From the NCBI GenBank assembly GCA_963514095.1, contig OY741284.1, forward strand, positions 3,912,501-3,976,500: a stretch of DNA of 64,000 nucleotides, given 5' to 3'. Numbering within the stretch: position 1 is the first letter of the stretch; every line of letters begins with the position of its first letter. The notes beneath the pieces are model-generated. The model worked only from the letters and a program-made list of their open reading frames with translations, had not been told where the DNA came from and did no database searches. This stretch comes from Eutrigla gurnardus (lineage: Eukaryota; Chordata; Actinopteri; Perciformes; Triglidae). The translations under genes were made by a program, and so were the position numbers. This document shows, piece after piece, positions 11,666 through 23,984 of this stretch.

Positions 11666-14539
11666 GGGTCATTCCGTGCCAACTCAGCCACCCATGTACA
11701 TGACACCTCTCAGATTTTGCTGAAAAGCGGTGAAAAGATGCCTTATGTTACCAAACAAAGGAATCTGAAGTTTCAGGTCAATATCTCAAACGGTTTGCCC
11801 GTGGTGTCCATTTGAATTTCAAGTGCCACACCCCTTTTTGACACATTGGAATTTCGCATTTCATTTGTTGGCATTTTTGGAGGCCCATAACTTCTGTTCT
11901 AATAGTGATAGAAGGCTGAAAATTGTTCTCTGTTAGTTCATTGTAATGTGTACTACACAATTCTACAGGCAGAATCAACATTCCTTACTGTTTGGGTGAG
12001 AGGTGGGTCACCAAAGTCCAATTTTTTTTTGACGGCCACAATTATTTTTCACTTTTTGGGTGCTCCTAGCACCACGATGAATGATCACATTTATTCCAAA
12101 CAGAATTATTTGTTATATGTGGGACCTTTGCTCTTGCCAAAATGAATTTGAAGGGTATGGTACACCTGGTGGGGGTTTTATGGGGGTCTAAAAACCCTCC
12201 CGGGAAGAGGTGACTCTTTTGGAACCCCATATTTGGACCCCCAAATGACCACGTGGGCACTTGATGATCCTAATGGGATTTATACCAGATAAAGATACAT
12301 ATTTGTTCTTTCTTTTAATGAAATAAAACCTTTGACTATGAAGCTCCTTAATGTGAATTTTATTCGTCAAAATGCACCATTTTGGACTTTTTTTTCCAGA
12401 AGTCTGGAATGTAGATCAGGGAGAATTTATTGATGATAAAGCATTAAAATAGTGGAAATAACTTAGTATTATGCTCAGTGATGGCAAACAATTAAATATT
12501 TAGACTGCTGGCCATTAATTTCCTGAAAATCACAAATTAACCCCTTATCCCCGATGAAAGAGACCCGCCTGTGACAAGCGACTTGCAGCAAGTGCAAGTC
12601 TGCAGGCCACTGATGCAAACCACATTCTGACACCAATGGAGATGTTTCAATGGGCAAAAGAAAACATCAAGAACATTACATTCTTCTTTGTTAGTGCAGA
12701 AAATATTAAAAAACACGAGGAAACATACAAATTAGAGAAGTTATGCCTCAGCCAAAACGATCAGTGGAACCCGATCGCTTCATTGCTTTATACCAATTTC
12801 CAAAGATAAGATACGGATGAAAAGAATATCACAGGATACAATATTCACAGATGTCGATGCAGGACAACAATCGGATTCAGAACACTTGGATACAGAACCC
12901 GGAGGGAGAACACTCGCAGTCAGATCAGCCACAAAACTACATTTTCCAGCCAGGAAAATACATTGCCTGTATCTATGATGATGACTGGTTCATTGGAAAC
13001 ATTGTTGAACGTTCAGATGAACATGGTGACGTTTTTGTGAAATTCATCTATGGATAACTATTATCCAAGAAATTGTGGAAACAGTAACATAATTTTGTCA
13101 TGGTCCTTTTGGTCACGTTTGAATTGGCGAGCACTGCGTCCATAGATGAATTTTACAAAAACATCACCATGTTTATCTGAACCTTCAACAATGTTTCCAA
13201 TGAACCAGTCATCATCATAGATACAGGCAATGTATTTTCCTGGCTGGAAAATGTAGTTTTGTGGCTGATCTGACTGCAAGGTTTCTGCCCCCAGGTGTTC
13301 TGTATCCAAGTGTTCTGAATCTGATTGTTGTCCTGCATCGACATCTGTGAATATTGTATCCTGTGATATTCTTTTCATCCGTATCTTATTTTTGGAAATT
13401 GGTATAAAGCAATGAAGCGATCGGGTTCCACTGATCGTTTTGGCTGAGGCGTAACTTCTCTAATTTGTATGTTTCCTCGTGTTTTTTAATATTTTCTGCA
13501 CTAACAAAGAAGAATGTAATGTTCTTAATGTTTTCTTTTGCCCATTGAAACATCTCCGTTGGTGTCAGAATGTGGTTTGCATCAGTGGCCTGCAGACTTG
13601 CTCATGCTGCAAGTCGCTTGTCACAGGCGGGTCTCTTTCATCGGGGATAAGGGGTTAATTTGTGATTTTCAGGAAATTAATGGCCAGCAGTCTAAATATT
13701 TAATTGTTTGCCATCACTGACCATAATACTTAGTTATTTCCCATATTTTCATGCTTTATCATCACTAAATTCTCCCTGATCTACATTCCAGACTTCTGGA
13801 AAAAAAAGTCCAAAATGGTGCATTTTGACGAATAAAATTCATATCAAGGAGCTTCATAGTCAAAGGTTTTATTTAATTAAAAGAAAGAACAAATATGTAT
13901 CTTTATCTGGTATAAATCCCATTAGGATCATCAAGTGCCCACGTGGTCATTTGGGGGTCCAAATATGGGGTTCCAAAAGAGTCACCTCTGCCCGGGAGGG
14001 TTTTTGGACCCCCATAAAACCCCCACCAGGTGTACCATACCCTTCAAATTCATTTTGGCAAGAGCAAAGGTCCCAAATATAACAAATAATCCTGTTTAGA
14101 ATAAATGTGATCATTCATCGTGGTGCTAGGAGCACCCAAAAAGTGAAAAATAATTGTGGCCGTCAAAAAAAAATTGGACTTTGGTGACCCACCTCTCACC
14201 CAAACAGTAAGGAATGTTGATTCTGCCTGTAGAATTGTGTAGTACACATTACAATGAACTAACAGAGAACAATTTTCAGCCTTCTATCACTATTAGAACA
14301 GAAGTTATGGGCCTCCAAAAATGCCAACAAATGAAATGCGAAATTCCAATGTGTCAAAAAGGGGTGTGGCACTTGAAATTCAAATGGACGCCACGGGCAA
14401 ACCGTTTGAGATATTGACCTGAAACTTCAGATTCCCTCGTTTGGTAACATAAGGCATATTTTCACCGCTTTTCAGCAAAATCTGAGAGGTGTCATGTACA
14501 TGATACCCCGATTTTGGCTGTTTTCACATGGAATGACCC
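11666..14539. mobile_element. 2.87-kb fold-back element: two 1.4-kb inverted arms around an 84-bp loop
   Basis: The left arm (11666-13054) and right arm (13139-14539) are reverse complements along their whole length with only scattered substitutions. The outer ends are GGGTCATTCC and GGAATGACCC. CATA flanks both ends (11662-11665 and 14540-14543), consistent with a 4-bp target duplication. The arms differ most in the outer 50 bp. The right arm plus loop holds a minus-strand open frame with a small recognisable domain (13061-13378), and the left arm carries its truncated mirror copy. There is no transposase. Full-length arms this similar mean a recent origin or gene conversion. The superfamily is unclear; the GGG ends and 4-bp duplication do not fit hAT. 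Confidence 0.8.
13061..13378 (-). CDS. Captured gene fragment: 105-codon frame with a small Tudor/SH3-like beta domain
   Basis: The minus-strand frame opens with MKRISQDTIFTDVDAG and runs through the element's loop. The core YIACIYDDDWFIGNIV, followed by GDVFVKFIYG and a basic tail, resembles the small beta-barrel domain (Y-V-A-x-Y-D-xx-W-Y-x-G pattern) found at the C-terminus of many transposon-derived proteins. The mirror copy on the plus strand (12851-13057) stops at the start of the loop, so the right-hand copy is the fuller one. No splice donor or catalytic domain was seen nearby. It is probably the last exon of a gene carried by the parental transposon, not an expressed host gene. Confidence 0.4.
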   Translation of the reverse strand: MKRISQDTIFTDVDAGQQSDSEHLDTEHLGAETLQSDQPQNYIFQPGKYIACIYDDDWFIGNIVEGSDKHGDVFVKFIYGRSARQFKRDQKDHDKIMLLFPQFLG

Positions 14540-14637
14540 CATATTGACAGACGACACATCCACAAATGACATAGTGTGGTGCTATAAGAGGTAGGTCTAT
14601 AATCTGTGGGTTTCATTCACCAACATCTAAGCAGCTG

Positions 14638-14642
<5 letters not shown>

Positions 14643-14697
<55 letters not shown>
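14643..14697. repeat. (TG)n microsatellite
   Basis: About 27 TG units without interruption. Confidence 0.97.
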
Positions 14698-14699
<2 letters not shown>

Positions 14700-15341
14700 A
14701 ACAGGTAAATCCAACATGATCCTTTGTTGCAGTTTTTTTGTTTGTGATTTCATAAATAACAACTCAATATATTTACAGAATAATTTCATAATTGCTAATA
14801 ACCTGGTTATTAATGCAGTCTTCATTTTCCTCAGATGTATTTCACATTAATGATTAGGGTTTTCCAATCTTCTCTTGGTTAATAACAAAGTTATACGTTT
14901 TTTACATCTTATGTAAGCATGTGAGGAGATCATGTTTTCAGTCATTTGTGCATGTGTGTGTCTGTCTGTCCATAGTTAATCTTGGATACTACTGGACCCA
15001 TCAGCCTGATGGATCACTAATGGTTACAGTGATTCATTTTGATAGATTTTTTAAACCGTCATTGACTGTAATTATGAATCCCACTGTATTTCCAGGCAGG
15101 ATCTGCTCTATGTAGGTGGTAGAAGGAAAGACAATTAGTTAAGGTTAGGCATTGATCGACTAGTTAGGGTCAGGAGAACCCATTGGTCGGGTTTAGGACA
15201 AAACAAATCGGTTAGTTACTTCAGCGAGGATGGATGCCTGGTCAATCATAAGTGCTTGAACAGTACACAGTACGAGTCATTTCATTGTCTGCTGAATCCT
15301 CACTCCTCTTGACCAGCCACAAGTGATCAACAATCTCTACT

Positions 15342-15862
15342 AGAGGTGTAACGATTCATTCGATTAATCGATGAATCGATTGTCAGTCCTATAGATTCTA
15401 CTAAATCGATCTGCTAAAATAAATAAATAGAATTAATCGTTTTGGCTTCACCAATAATCGATATAAATGCATTTAATTGGATTAATCGTGATTCTTATGA
15501 TTAATGTTTTAATACGTTTAAGACACTCTCTCCCCTGCCAGCATGTAGTCTACTGAAAAATGTTAAAAATAACCGAGCATATTTTAATTACATTTTTGTA
15601 TTCAGCATAAAATATTATGCAGGTTTACTTTTTTATAGAATAAATATGTTATTTTTCACCTTTCAGAAGAATACAGATAGTCTCACTCGCATTATTGCAT
15701 GTTTATTTAATGGATATATAATTTTGGTTACAAGTTACTGAATCGAATCGTGGTTTACAGAATCGAATCGAATCGAATCGTTACAAAAAGAAAAATCATC
15801 CTTGAATCGAATTGCCAACTATGGTTAATCGAATCGAAGTGAAGCCAAAGATTCACACCCCT
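15342..15862. mobile_element. Short non-autonomous hAT-like element
   Basis: The ends AGAGGTGTAACGATTC and GATTCACACCCCT are inverted repeats of the AGGGGTGTAA type. AATCTCTACT flanks both sides (15332-15341 and 15863-15872), which includes an 8-bp hAT-style duplication. The interior is AT-rich with strings of AATCGAATCG near the right end and no open frame. Confidence 0.75.
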
Positions 15863-16009
15863 AATCTCTACTGTAGCAAAAGGTATTTCCTGGAATCGGC
15901 TAAGCTAAAACCAAGCCATACTGCACCTGGAGATCCACCATGACCAGACTGAGAGACTGACCCGGCTGTTGCAGAAGAATCCAACAGTACTCGGAGTAGC
16001 CCCATGGAC

Positions 16010-17580
16010 TTGTGCTGAAGAAGAGTGGGTCTATTCGGTTCTGTGATGATTATTGCAAGGTGAATGACATTTCATGTTTTGATGCCTATCCACTACCCTG
16101 GATCGATGAGCTTGTGGATCAGTTAGGCACCGTTCATTTTTTATGACACTGGATTTAAGCAAGGGCTACTGGCAGAGTCCCTTGTCTCTGGAGTCTAAGG
16201 GAAAATGCCCTTTTCCACTCTGTACGGTTTGTACCATTCCTGACACTTCCATTTGGGTTGTTCAGTGCCCCAGCCATCTTTCAACACCTCATGGATTTTG
16301 TGCTGTGTCCTCACGCTGCATATGCTGTCAGCTCTTTGGATGATATGATCATCCATTGTGACAGTTGGGCGGAGCATATAGCGGAATGTTGCGGTTGGGC
16401 GGAGAGAGGGGCGGTATCTTGAGTACCACTTCGGCGGAGGGCAGGTGGGGCCGCAGGTAGATAAGAGCGCGCCGATTGCCACCTTCCCAAGGCCCAAGAG
16501 CAAAAAGGAGGTGAGGTAGTTTCTAGGACGGGGTGGGTTCATTCCAAACTTTGTCGACCCGATCAGTCCTCTGACTGACCTCACCCGGAAGGGTGCCTCA
16601 GATCCGGTCCAGTGTACAGAGTGGTGCCAGCTGGTGTTTGAGAGGGTGAAACAAACCCTTTGTGGGGAGCTGCTCCTTCACACACCTAACTTCCCTCTCC
16701 CTTTTATCTCGCAGACGGATGCATCAAACAGGCGGCTGGGGGCCATTTTGTCCCAGCAGGTACAGGAGGTCGATCGCCTGGTGCTTTACATTAGCTGGAA
16801 GCTCTCAGAGAGAGAATCACCTTATAGCACTATCGAGAAAGAACGTTTGGCTATCTGGTGGTTAGTCAACATCCTGAGATATGACCTGCTGTGGCGCCTA
16901 TTCACCCTCTGTTCGTGTAACAGAGTTATTATACGGCAGTGATGTGTAGTATATTATAATTACACAAAATATGTTTTAATATTTATAACCTGACATGTCT
17001 GGCCTCCTAAGTCAATATGTGGAACGTTCGAGACTCAGTTTCTGTACCCCGACGTTCACTTTCGTGGGCCCCCCTATAAATGTGTCCCACGCTTTTGCCT
17101 CTCCCCTTTTCCTGTTGTACGTGAGAGAGGTGAGCGACACTGTGGTCACAGAAATTTCCGTGACCAAATTAAACTTAGTGTGTAACACGCTAACATATTT
17201 CTGTCATTTAATTTGTGTAGGAGCTCAAGCTGTTAATGATTGACGGGAAGATTTTGTTGTTATTTACACCTTTTGTCAGGGAGAATAAACGGAGATCGCC
17301 TCCAAAGATATCCCGGTCTGGGCCTCTTCATTAAAACACAACGCAGACAACGCCAGAAACTAACCGGTTACATTCGGACCACGCTCCCCTCCAGTGGCTG
17401 CACCGCATGAAGGATGATGATGCCTGGATCACCCAGCGGTACCTGCCTCTACAGCTTTTTAAGTCGAAGGTGATCCATAGGCCAAGGGTGCAGATGGTTG
17501 TGGCTGACTTCCTCTGTCGCTCCCACCGGGAGGGGGAGTTGGTTCGGCCGGATTTCTCCCCGGCCTAAGTGGGGCGGTGG
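16010..17580 (+). pseudogene. Decayed Ty3/Gypsy pol (reverse transcriptase and RNase H), split by a solo LTR
   Basis: Reading frames on the plus strand give pieces of Gypsy polymerase in the correct order with several frame changes and stops. Reverse transcriptase landmarks lie near 16020-16370, including LDLSKGYWQ and a degraded catalytic box at about 16335. A connection region follows. RNase H starts at about 16710 with QTDASNRRLGAILSQQ and STIEKERLAIWW. Its C-terminal part (DHAPLQWLHRMKD, VVADFLCRSHREG) resumes at 17377. The gap between is exactly one solo LTR plus its duplication. No integrase frame follows the RNase H end in this copy. The element is inactive. Confidence 0.85.
16916..17372 (+). 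mobile_element. Solo LTR (457 bp) inside the Gypsy RNase H region
   Basis: It begins TGTAACAG and ends GGTTACA, with a 4-bp duplication TTCG at 16912-16915 and 17373-17376. It contains a TATA-like CCTATAAATG (about 17074) and a polyadenylation signal AGAATAAACGG (about 17281), in LTR order. Removing it with one TTCG restores the surrounding codon phase, so it landed after the Gypsy copy and later lost its internal part by LTR-LTR recombination. Confidence 0.85.
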
Positions 17581-17585
17581 GGGTA

Positions 17586-17850
17586 TGTGGAGGTGGGCGT
17601 GGTGCAGCATCTGGCTGCAGGAGAGAGAGCTGTGTGGAGGTGGAGTCAGCTGATTGACGCAACTGCAGGTGATCCGGGTTGATTAACAAGCCTTGTTATA
17701 CTATAGGCGGCTGAGAGGGGAGGGATCCAGAACGCATGTCGTGATGGAAGAGAACAAGAAGCAAGTCTACTGTGGTTTTGGTGGAAGAGATGAGGAATTG
17801 CTTGTGTGTGTGAAGTGTGTACGGAGAATATAAAAGAGCTCACTGCAAGT
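17586..17850 (+). repeat. Probable 3' LTR remnant of the Gypsy element
   Basis: It follows the pol stop and a purine-rich GGGGCGGTGGGGGTA tract, starts TGTGGAGGTGGGCG, and includes a TATAAAAG (about 17830). The layout fits a 3' LTR, but the right end and a matching 5' LTR are not visible. Confidence 0.4.
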
Positions 17851-18233
17851 CAAGTTAGACATAACATTAATGCACTAATATGTATTCAGTGAACATGCAG
17901 AGGAAGATGATTTAGATGGCTGACATTAATATTGTGCTTACCTTTACTGATAGCAACACCAAAGATACTTTTTAATAAACTTAATCAATGTCAACATGCT
18001 GCAAGCTTTTATCGCTTGTTCCAGCTGTTTTAATGCTGCTTCTTGTCTAACTATCAGCAGCACTGTAGGTTAATTTAGTCCATAAATCTGAATCTTTCTT
18101 ACTTCCAAAAACGTGTAATGTTCACTAACGGTACCGGCAGAGATGTAACATTACTGACATTTTTACTGCTTATTAATGCAAAAAGGTGATGTGCTGCATC
18201 GCCTCCTAAAGATTGGACTTTCATGGTTGTCAC

Positions 18234-18995
18234 TAGGGTTGCACATCTCTTTGTGATAAACGGTTCGATATGCATCTAGATACACAGGTTATGATTCCAT
18301 TCAAAAACGATATCCTTTAATTACAGACCGATTCGATTCGAAACAATTCCATAGAGTGTAAGAACGATACGATTCGATTCTACGGTTAATATTTGTTGTA
18401 GATATTTTATAAAATAAAGAAGCCGATTCTATGAAAGTGACAGTACAATAGTTTCTTTTCAAATATGTAAAATACCACATATCCGCAAGCATTGTGGCTG
18501 TACCAAAAAAAGTCTGGCTGACTCGTTGGATGGCGGTCACAGGACAGTGTCATGGACGCTACCCGTGCTGCGGCCGCCTCTTGTGGCGCAAGTTGAGACA
18601 CAAGCGATTGACATTCAAAGCCGTCCGTTTCTCTCGTGCGGTCGTGGAGTGCCTGCGGTCACACGGCAGCGTCGCAGCCGCCTACCTGTGCTGCGCCCGC
18701 CTCTCCACCTCCACCTCCTCCATGTTCCGTGTTGTCCCTTGTTTATCACTTATACAAGCTAGCCAGCTACGGCGTTTCGCGGGCAGCTTCAGCTCTCGTG
18801 TTGTTTTAGAGACGCTGGTGTAATGCCGCCAACCGCTTCAAAGTCTCGCGATACCTGATCCATGACTCTGTAACCGATTCATCTAGGAATTCATTGATAA
18901 TTCGTATCGATTGAGGAGGCTGCTACCGATGCAGCCGTATCTCTCACTTGTTGAACCGAATATCCGGTCGCATCGGTTTATCGTTCACAACCCTA
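18234..18995. mobile_element. Non-autonomous hAT element, 762 bp
   Basis: The ends TAGGGTTGCACA and GTTCACAACCCTA form inverted repeats, flanked by an exact 8-bp duplication GTTGTCAC (18226-18233 and 18996-19003). Several GATTCGAT words near the ends resemble subterminal motifs. A 109-codon open frame inside (18494-18823) has no transposase features. Confidence 0.85.
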
Positions 18996-19003
18996 GTTGT
19001 CAC

Positions 19004-19675
19004 ATGTGAAGCTGTGGATGAATCTGCAGATGCTTGCAGGACATTGAATGAGACTTTGGGTTAAAACTGCAATTACTTAATTTGAATATTTGTTGACAAA
19101 AAAACCTGTCCTCATAGTTCAGTCAAAGTTTGTCATTTCCAAAGGTCAATTTTAAGTTAGTTTTAGTGTAATTGTATGTATGGTAAAAGTAGTAGTAATT
19201 TCCATCGATGGTTTAAACAGCAGTTTGTTGTTTGTATTAGAATTAGCATTTCGTTTTCAAGGCTTACAACATATTAGATATTGTATCCTATAATAAGAAT
19301 ACAGTATTTTTTTACTAAAATGCACGAGTGGTCCTAACACCTTAAAATAAATGACACTATGAAACTAAACAATGTGATAGCGCTGTGAGGTAATGTTCTA
19401 TTTTCACTTGACCTGTTGATTCAGGATCCTTTTGGAAACAACCAATTAAACATATCTGCTTGTGTTGTTTGATTGTGCGTTGAAGGTCAGCTGTTCCCCA
19501 GCTGTTACCAAGGTGACACTGACAGACAAACAGCTCATCAACAATCCCGCCGCCAGCTGTTTGATTGGGTAGTGACACACAGACTGCCAAGGGTTTGATT
19601 GGCTATCACATGAGCCATTAATTTTACAACAATTGGTGTTTTCCCGCCCATCTGTCTCAAAACGTTTGTGTGTCC

Positions 19676-19740
<65 letters not shown>

Positions 19741-20761
19741 ATGCTTTTATTGTAAACATCTTAAACTGTCCGTTATCTGACAAACACACTACTGTATGTC
19801 TTCTGTCAGGTTCAGGTCATGTTCAGTGAAGCTTCGTGCTGGTTTTTATCTCGCTTTTAGATGATTCTGTGGTTAAGGCTTTTGTCCAGTTAGAGGTCCA
19901 CTTCCTGTTCCAGGCAGTTCATGACTACAAGTATGTGAACAAGCACCATTATTGATTATTGAACATTTGCTTGTATAGTAGCCAACACTATTCACAGTGT
20001 GCTGTGACTCATCCAGCTACAAAATATAAGGTAGCGAAAAAATGTATAATGCAACACTATAACATAATGTAATGCAACGGAATATAACATAACGATATAA
20101 TGTAACGATGTAATGTAATGACATAACATAATGACAAAATAAAGCATAATGTTATGTAACAACATAATGTTACAATGCAACATAACAACGCAACGGAACT
20201 ACCACCTGCCCTATCAATCTGGCTTGTTATACTACGTAACTTTTAAACCACATAATTCTCAAAAACGATTGATATAGTTAGTGACTTGCCCTGACCAAAT
20301 GCAAAAACGTCCAGATTCATAATTTCTATGGAAACATACACTGCCAACATTTCCAGACGACTGGGCTGGATGAGGACAGGTATTCTGGTGGTGTAACTGG
20401 GCTTTATTTTGTGACACATGAATCTATTTAGTAAATACTAGCTAAGCTATATTTGAACATACACCAGCAGCTGAAACTGGCTTCTGATTTCCACATATTG
20501 CACATTATTACTTCCAGGTGGATAAAACTAAATAACACCACCACTAGAACAAATATTCTAACCCCATAATAATGGCAAAAGCCCTGCATCCACGTGGCGT
20601 CTTTCACTGGCAGAAAGTGTCCATTGGGTGCTGTAGGGGCGTTATCAAAGAGTATCGTAAATATGCATCATCCCTTTGCTTTTATATCAATTCAGACTAC
20701 TATTCATTTGTTAAACATTGTTTTTTTCACCAATGAAAGCTCTGGAAGATCCTGTTTAATT
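19004..20761. other. Noncoding stretch with (TG)n and a TAACATAATG low-complexity tract
   Basis: It contains a (TG)n run of about 32 units (19676-19739) and a degenerate tract of TAATGTAACG / CATAACATAATG words (20045-20200). No gene was recognised. Confidence 0.7.
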
Positions 20762-20769
20762 CTTTATAT

Positions 20770-21180
20770 CAGGGGTGGGGAACCTCAGTTTCATACGGCC
20801 CACGAGGCAATCCAAAAAAAATCACAATTATTTATGATTATTATTACCATTTAGGATTGTTTTGGACAATTAGTGGGTGGCGACCCAAAAGCTATCACCT
20901 GAGTCCTCTGTGCCACGAATCTGGTACAATCACCTTTCATAATATATAATGCTGCTAAAAACAATAAGATGGATGAACTTCAAATTGGCTAAGAACATGA
21001 AATGAATGGTGATGATCTTGATGTTACTTCAATTAAGTTAAAAAGACTAATAATGCATTGTGAGCAGCGTGTCTCAGAAATTTCAACAGAGGTTATGTGT
21101 TCAATAATTTAGTAGTGGCCCCTGAGGGATGATATAAAAATGGAAATGGCCCCTGATAGCAAAAAGGTTCCCCACTCCTG
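20770..21180. mobile_element. Non-autonomous hAT (Charlie-type ends), 411 bp
   Basis: The ends CAGGGGTGGGGAACCT and AGGTTCCCCACTCCTG are inverted repeats of the well-known hAT/Charlie type. CTTTATAT (20762-20769) and TTTTATAT (21181-21188) are an 8-bp duplication with one change. The element is internally deleted, without coding capacity. Confidence 0.85.
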
Positions 21181-21699
21181 TTTTATATGCATGAACTTTG
21201 TTGTAATGTTACAGCATGAAGGTAATCCGACAGAGACGACACATATGGCAATGACAGCACAAAACTCCCCAGCAACATTCAATGTCCGGCGGCCGATCGT
21301 ATAAAGCTTGGGACAAACAGACACGGCCAGAACAAGCTTCTCATCTATTGTCTACAGCAATTTTCAACTTGAAGCGCTCAGGGGCAACCACACAAAAAAA
21401 TAGGTGCCGCTCAGAAAAAGGACGGTGGTGCAGCGCTTTAACAAGGCGGCCGCTCTCCTCATCAGGTGAAAAACGACGCATCGCCCGTCCAACATTTATA
21501 ATGTGGCGGTTTATGAACGTTGTATAGTGTATAGCGAACACTAACAGAGGCATTTGACGGTTTTATCGGAGACATAAGCAGTCTCTCTGACATCGCATAG
21601 CCAATTAGAATCCTATCCCATCCAACTGGATCAAGGTGGAAAACAGCAGGGAGAGAGAGAGGGAGAGCTAAGTGGGCGGCACATTCTTCTGCCTCGGGG

Positions 21700-21829
21700 T
21701 AGATTGGTGTCAAGTGCAGAGAACACACACACACAGTGGGCAAAAAATATAATGAATGTGTATCACTTGTTAGAGTGTGTGTGTGTGTGTGTGAGTGTGT
21801 GTGTGGTCTCTGCACTTGACACCAATCTA
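21700..21829. repeat. Inverted repeat enclosing CA and TG microsatellites
   Basis: A 23-bp arm (21700-21722) is exactly repeated in reverse complement at 21807-21829. The arms continue inward as CA on the left and TG on the right, so they extend the stem. The hairpin totals 130 bp. Confidence 0.85.
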
Positions 21830-22439
21830 GAAACAGCAGCAGCAGCAGAGTAATAAGAGACGCAAGCGTGTTGGAGGCAGAACAGACTTAAAGCTGAACG
21901 TGTACTGATTTAAACATCAATATTTCAAATTCCTTGAAAGCGCACATCCATCCATGATTCATCGTCAGGCTTACAATAAAAGAGGGGGATGCAGACGCAG
22001 ACTCTGAGCTTCCTGTGGTCAGACTACACAGCACAAACAGAGGCGGGCTGGTTTTCTGCGGTTGACTGAATCATTGACGATGTTTATTTTGATGTGAAGG
22101 CAAGCGCCGGTGGGACGGAGCATGGCTCGCAGCCTTTTTAACTCTCAGCATATTGTTTTTGTACTCCTAATGTTTTGTAGCAGTCTTCTTTGTCGCACTC
22201 TGTTGGCTTTTTCGGGGATGAAAGGGCGAAATAACACTTGGGGGATGATCAGCAGCCGTTGCTTCTCTGATGCAACCGTATCGCATTTTTCTCGCCCTAC
22301 CTGAGGAGGCAAGCCTCCGCCAGCCAGCCTGCAGCCTCCACCTGACTGCTACGGGGATACCAGACATTCCAGCTAAAGCTATTTATATGTTGTTTTTGGG
22401 GCAGGTTGAAGACTTAAAGGGGACGTATCGTGCTTATTT

Positions 22440-22680
22440 TCAGGTATTCAAGGCAGCGACCTGGTTCGGAAAAGTGAAGCCAAAGTTCAAGTACCTTAAA
22501 CTTGCATTACTACTACTGGCCATCAGGGGGCAACTGCTCTGGTTGCAAAAACAAGTCTGACTGCATGGAGGCTTATGAGAACATTTCCCGACTGTATTAT
22601 CTAGTAAACATGAGGTTATGGTCTTAATCTTGAGTTTGTAGTCTTCTTCAGTGCAGCAGGATGCTCATTAATTAAATTAG
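22440..22680 (+). repeat. Dispersed repeat family A, copy 3
   Basis: It carries GAAAAGTGAAGCCAAAG, TTAAACTTGCATT, GGCCATCAGGGGGC, TTATGGTCTTAATCTTG and GTCTTCTTCAGTGCAGCA. Confidence 0.7.
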
Positions 22681-22689
22681 ACATTCATC

Positions 22690-23984
22690 TCAAGAGCTGC
22701 CGCCTCTCTCTTCCCCGTGACACTTTAAAGCCCTGGTAATGTCTGTTGTCACCATAACAACCACTTTCTTTTGTACCAGTCAAATGACAGTTCTACTTCT
22801 ATTCTATTTCTATGGGGGAGTTGCATGTTGTGTTTTCTGTTCGAGGCAACCCACCAAAAAACCTACGTCCTGTTTCACAGTTAGTGGTCTTGTCAACACT
22901 CCAGATACACAAAAGTACGTGCACAAGTGTGCAAAGGGAGTTCTTCATGATATATGCCTGGTATTATGATGGGTTATAATGGCTGGAAAGCAAAGCACGA
23001 AGCAACACCATCTGTAAGTGAGTGAGTGGGAAGGAGACTGTTATATAAGGCTGATGAGAGAAAGCGGCGACTCAGCACCACTAGCAAACACTTGGTAAGC
23101 AGCTAGTGTGTCAGAAATACAATAGAGGGGCTAATAGTGTATCTGTTCACAATGCAGCCAAACAAACTTGTTATATTAATACATTTATTCATTTCGCGGA
23201 AGCTTTTGTGACAAACAAACGAGGTGCAATACAAACCTCAGGGGACCCGAGAAGAAGCCTTTGAGAATAAGGGCCTCAACACTTTGTTCCACCTGACTTA
23301 ATTGCCACAAGGCTGCAGGTGCAGGGAGTAACACCAATTTATGTTGTTTTTAGAGAGAGGGAGAAAGAAAGTACTCTTGGAAGAGAGTCCTTGAGCTATC
23401 TGAGGACAAAGAGGCATTCTGCTGATCAAATCCAGTTCAGGAACATGATTCACCTCAGAAGAAGAGTTTGGGTTCCCTGCCCCGCAGTGGCAATAAGGCC
23501 AAAGACGGTTCCTGACACAGTGTCGGCCATGATAAGAGCCGTTCGACCTCTCTACATGCCTCCTCTCTTATCTCCTCTCGCATTGGAAACACGAGAAAAA
23601 ACCCATTCTGGAGGGAAAGGAAATAATATTGATGGCAGCATTTAAAGCGACGCTCCATTCGGCCTTTTCACTAAAACAAAATGACCGACAAATGCAGATC
23701 GTGTAAGTTACTTCTGCTATAACTTGCTAATGCTAAGATGTGTTTGAATGTTGTTCTATCGCCATGCATTGAGTATTGCTATGCTGTTATGTTCATAAAG
23801 TCATGCTCATTGGGATTCATACTGTCAACCTTGATAAAGAAGTAATACTTAAGTGAACAAGCTGCTGTCAACAGCACTTTTCGGCTAGCGCTAACTGCCG
23901 TTTACTGTGGTTGTTTCAAAAATAAAAGCCTCCCTGTGGTTTAAAATGTTTGGTGTGAAGCAACAGCTACTTAATACAGCTCAG
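22690..23984. other. Noncoding stretch, no gene recognised
   Basis: Ordinary mixed-composition DNA. Short open frames have no recognisable protein content, and I see no mobile-element ends. Confidence 0.5.

Noticed and set aside
18494..18823. 109-codon gene inside the hAT element
   Set aside because: No transposase or other domain features; it lies in GC-rich filler of a non-autonomous element.
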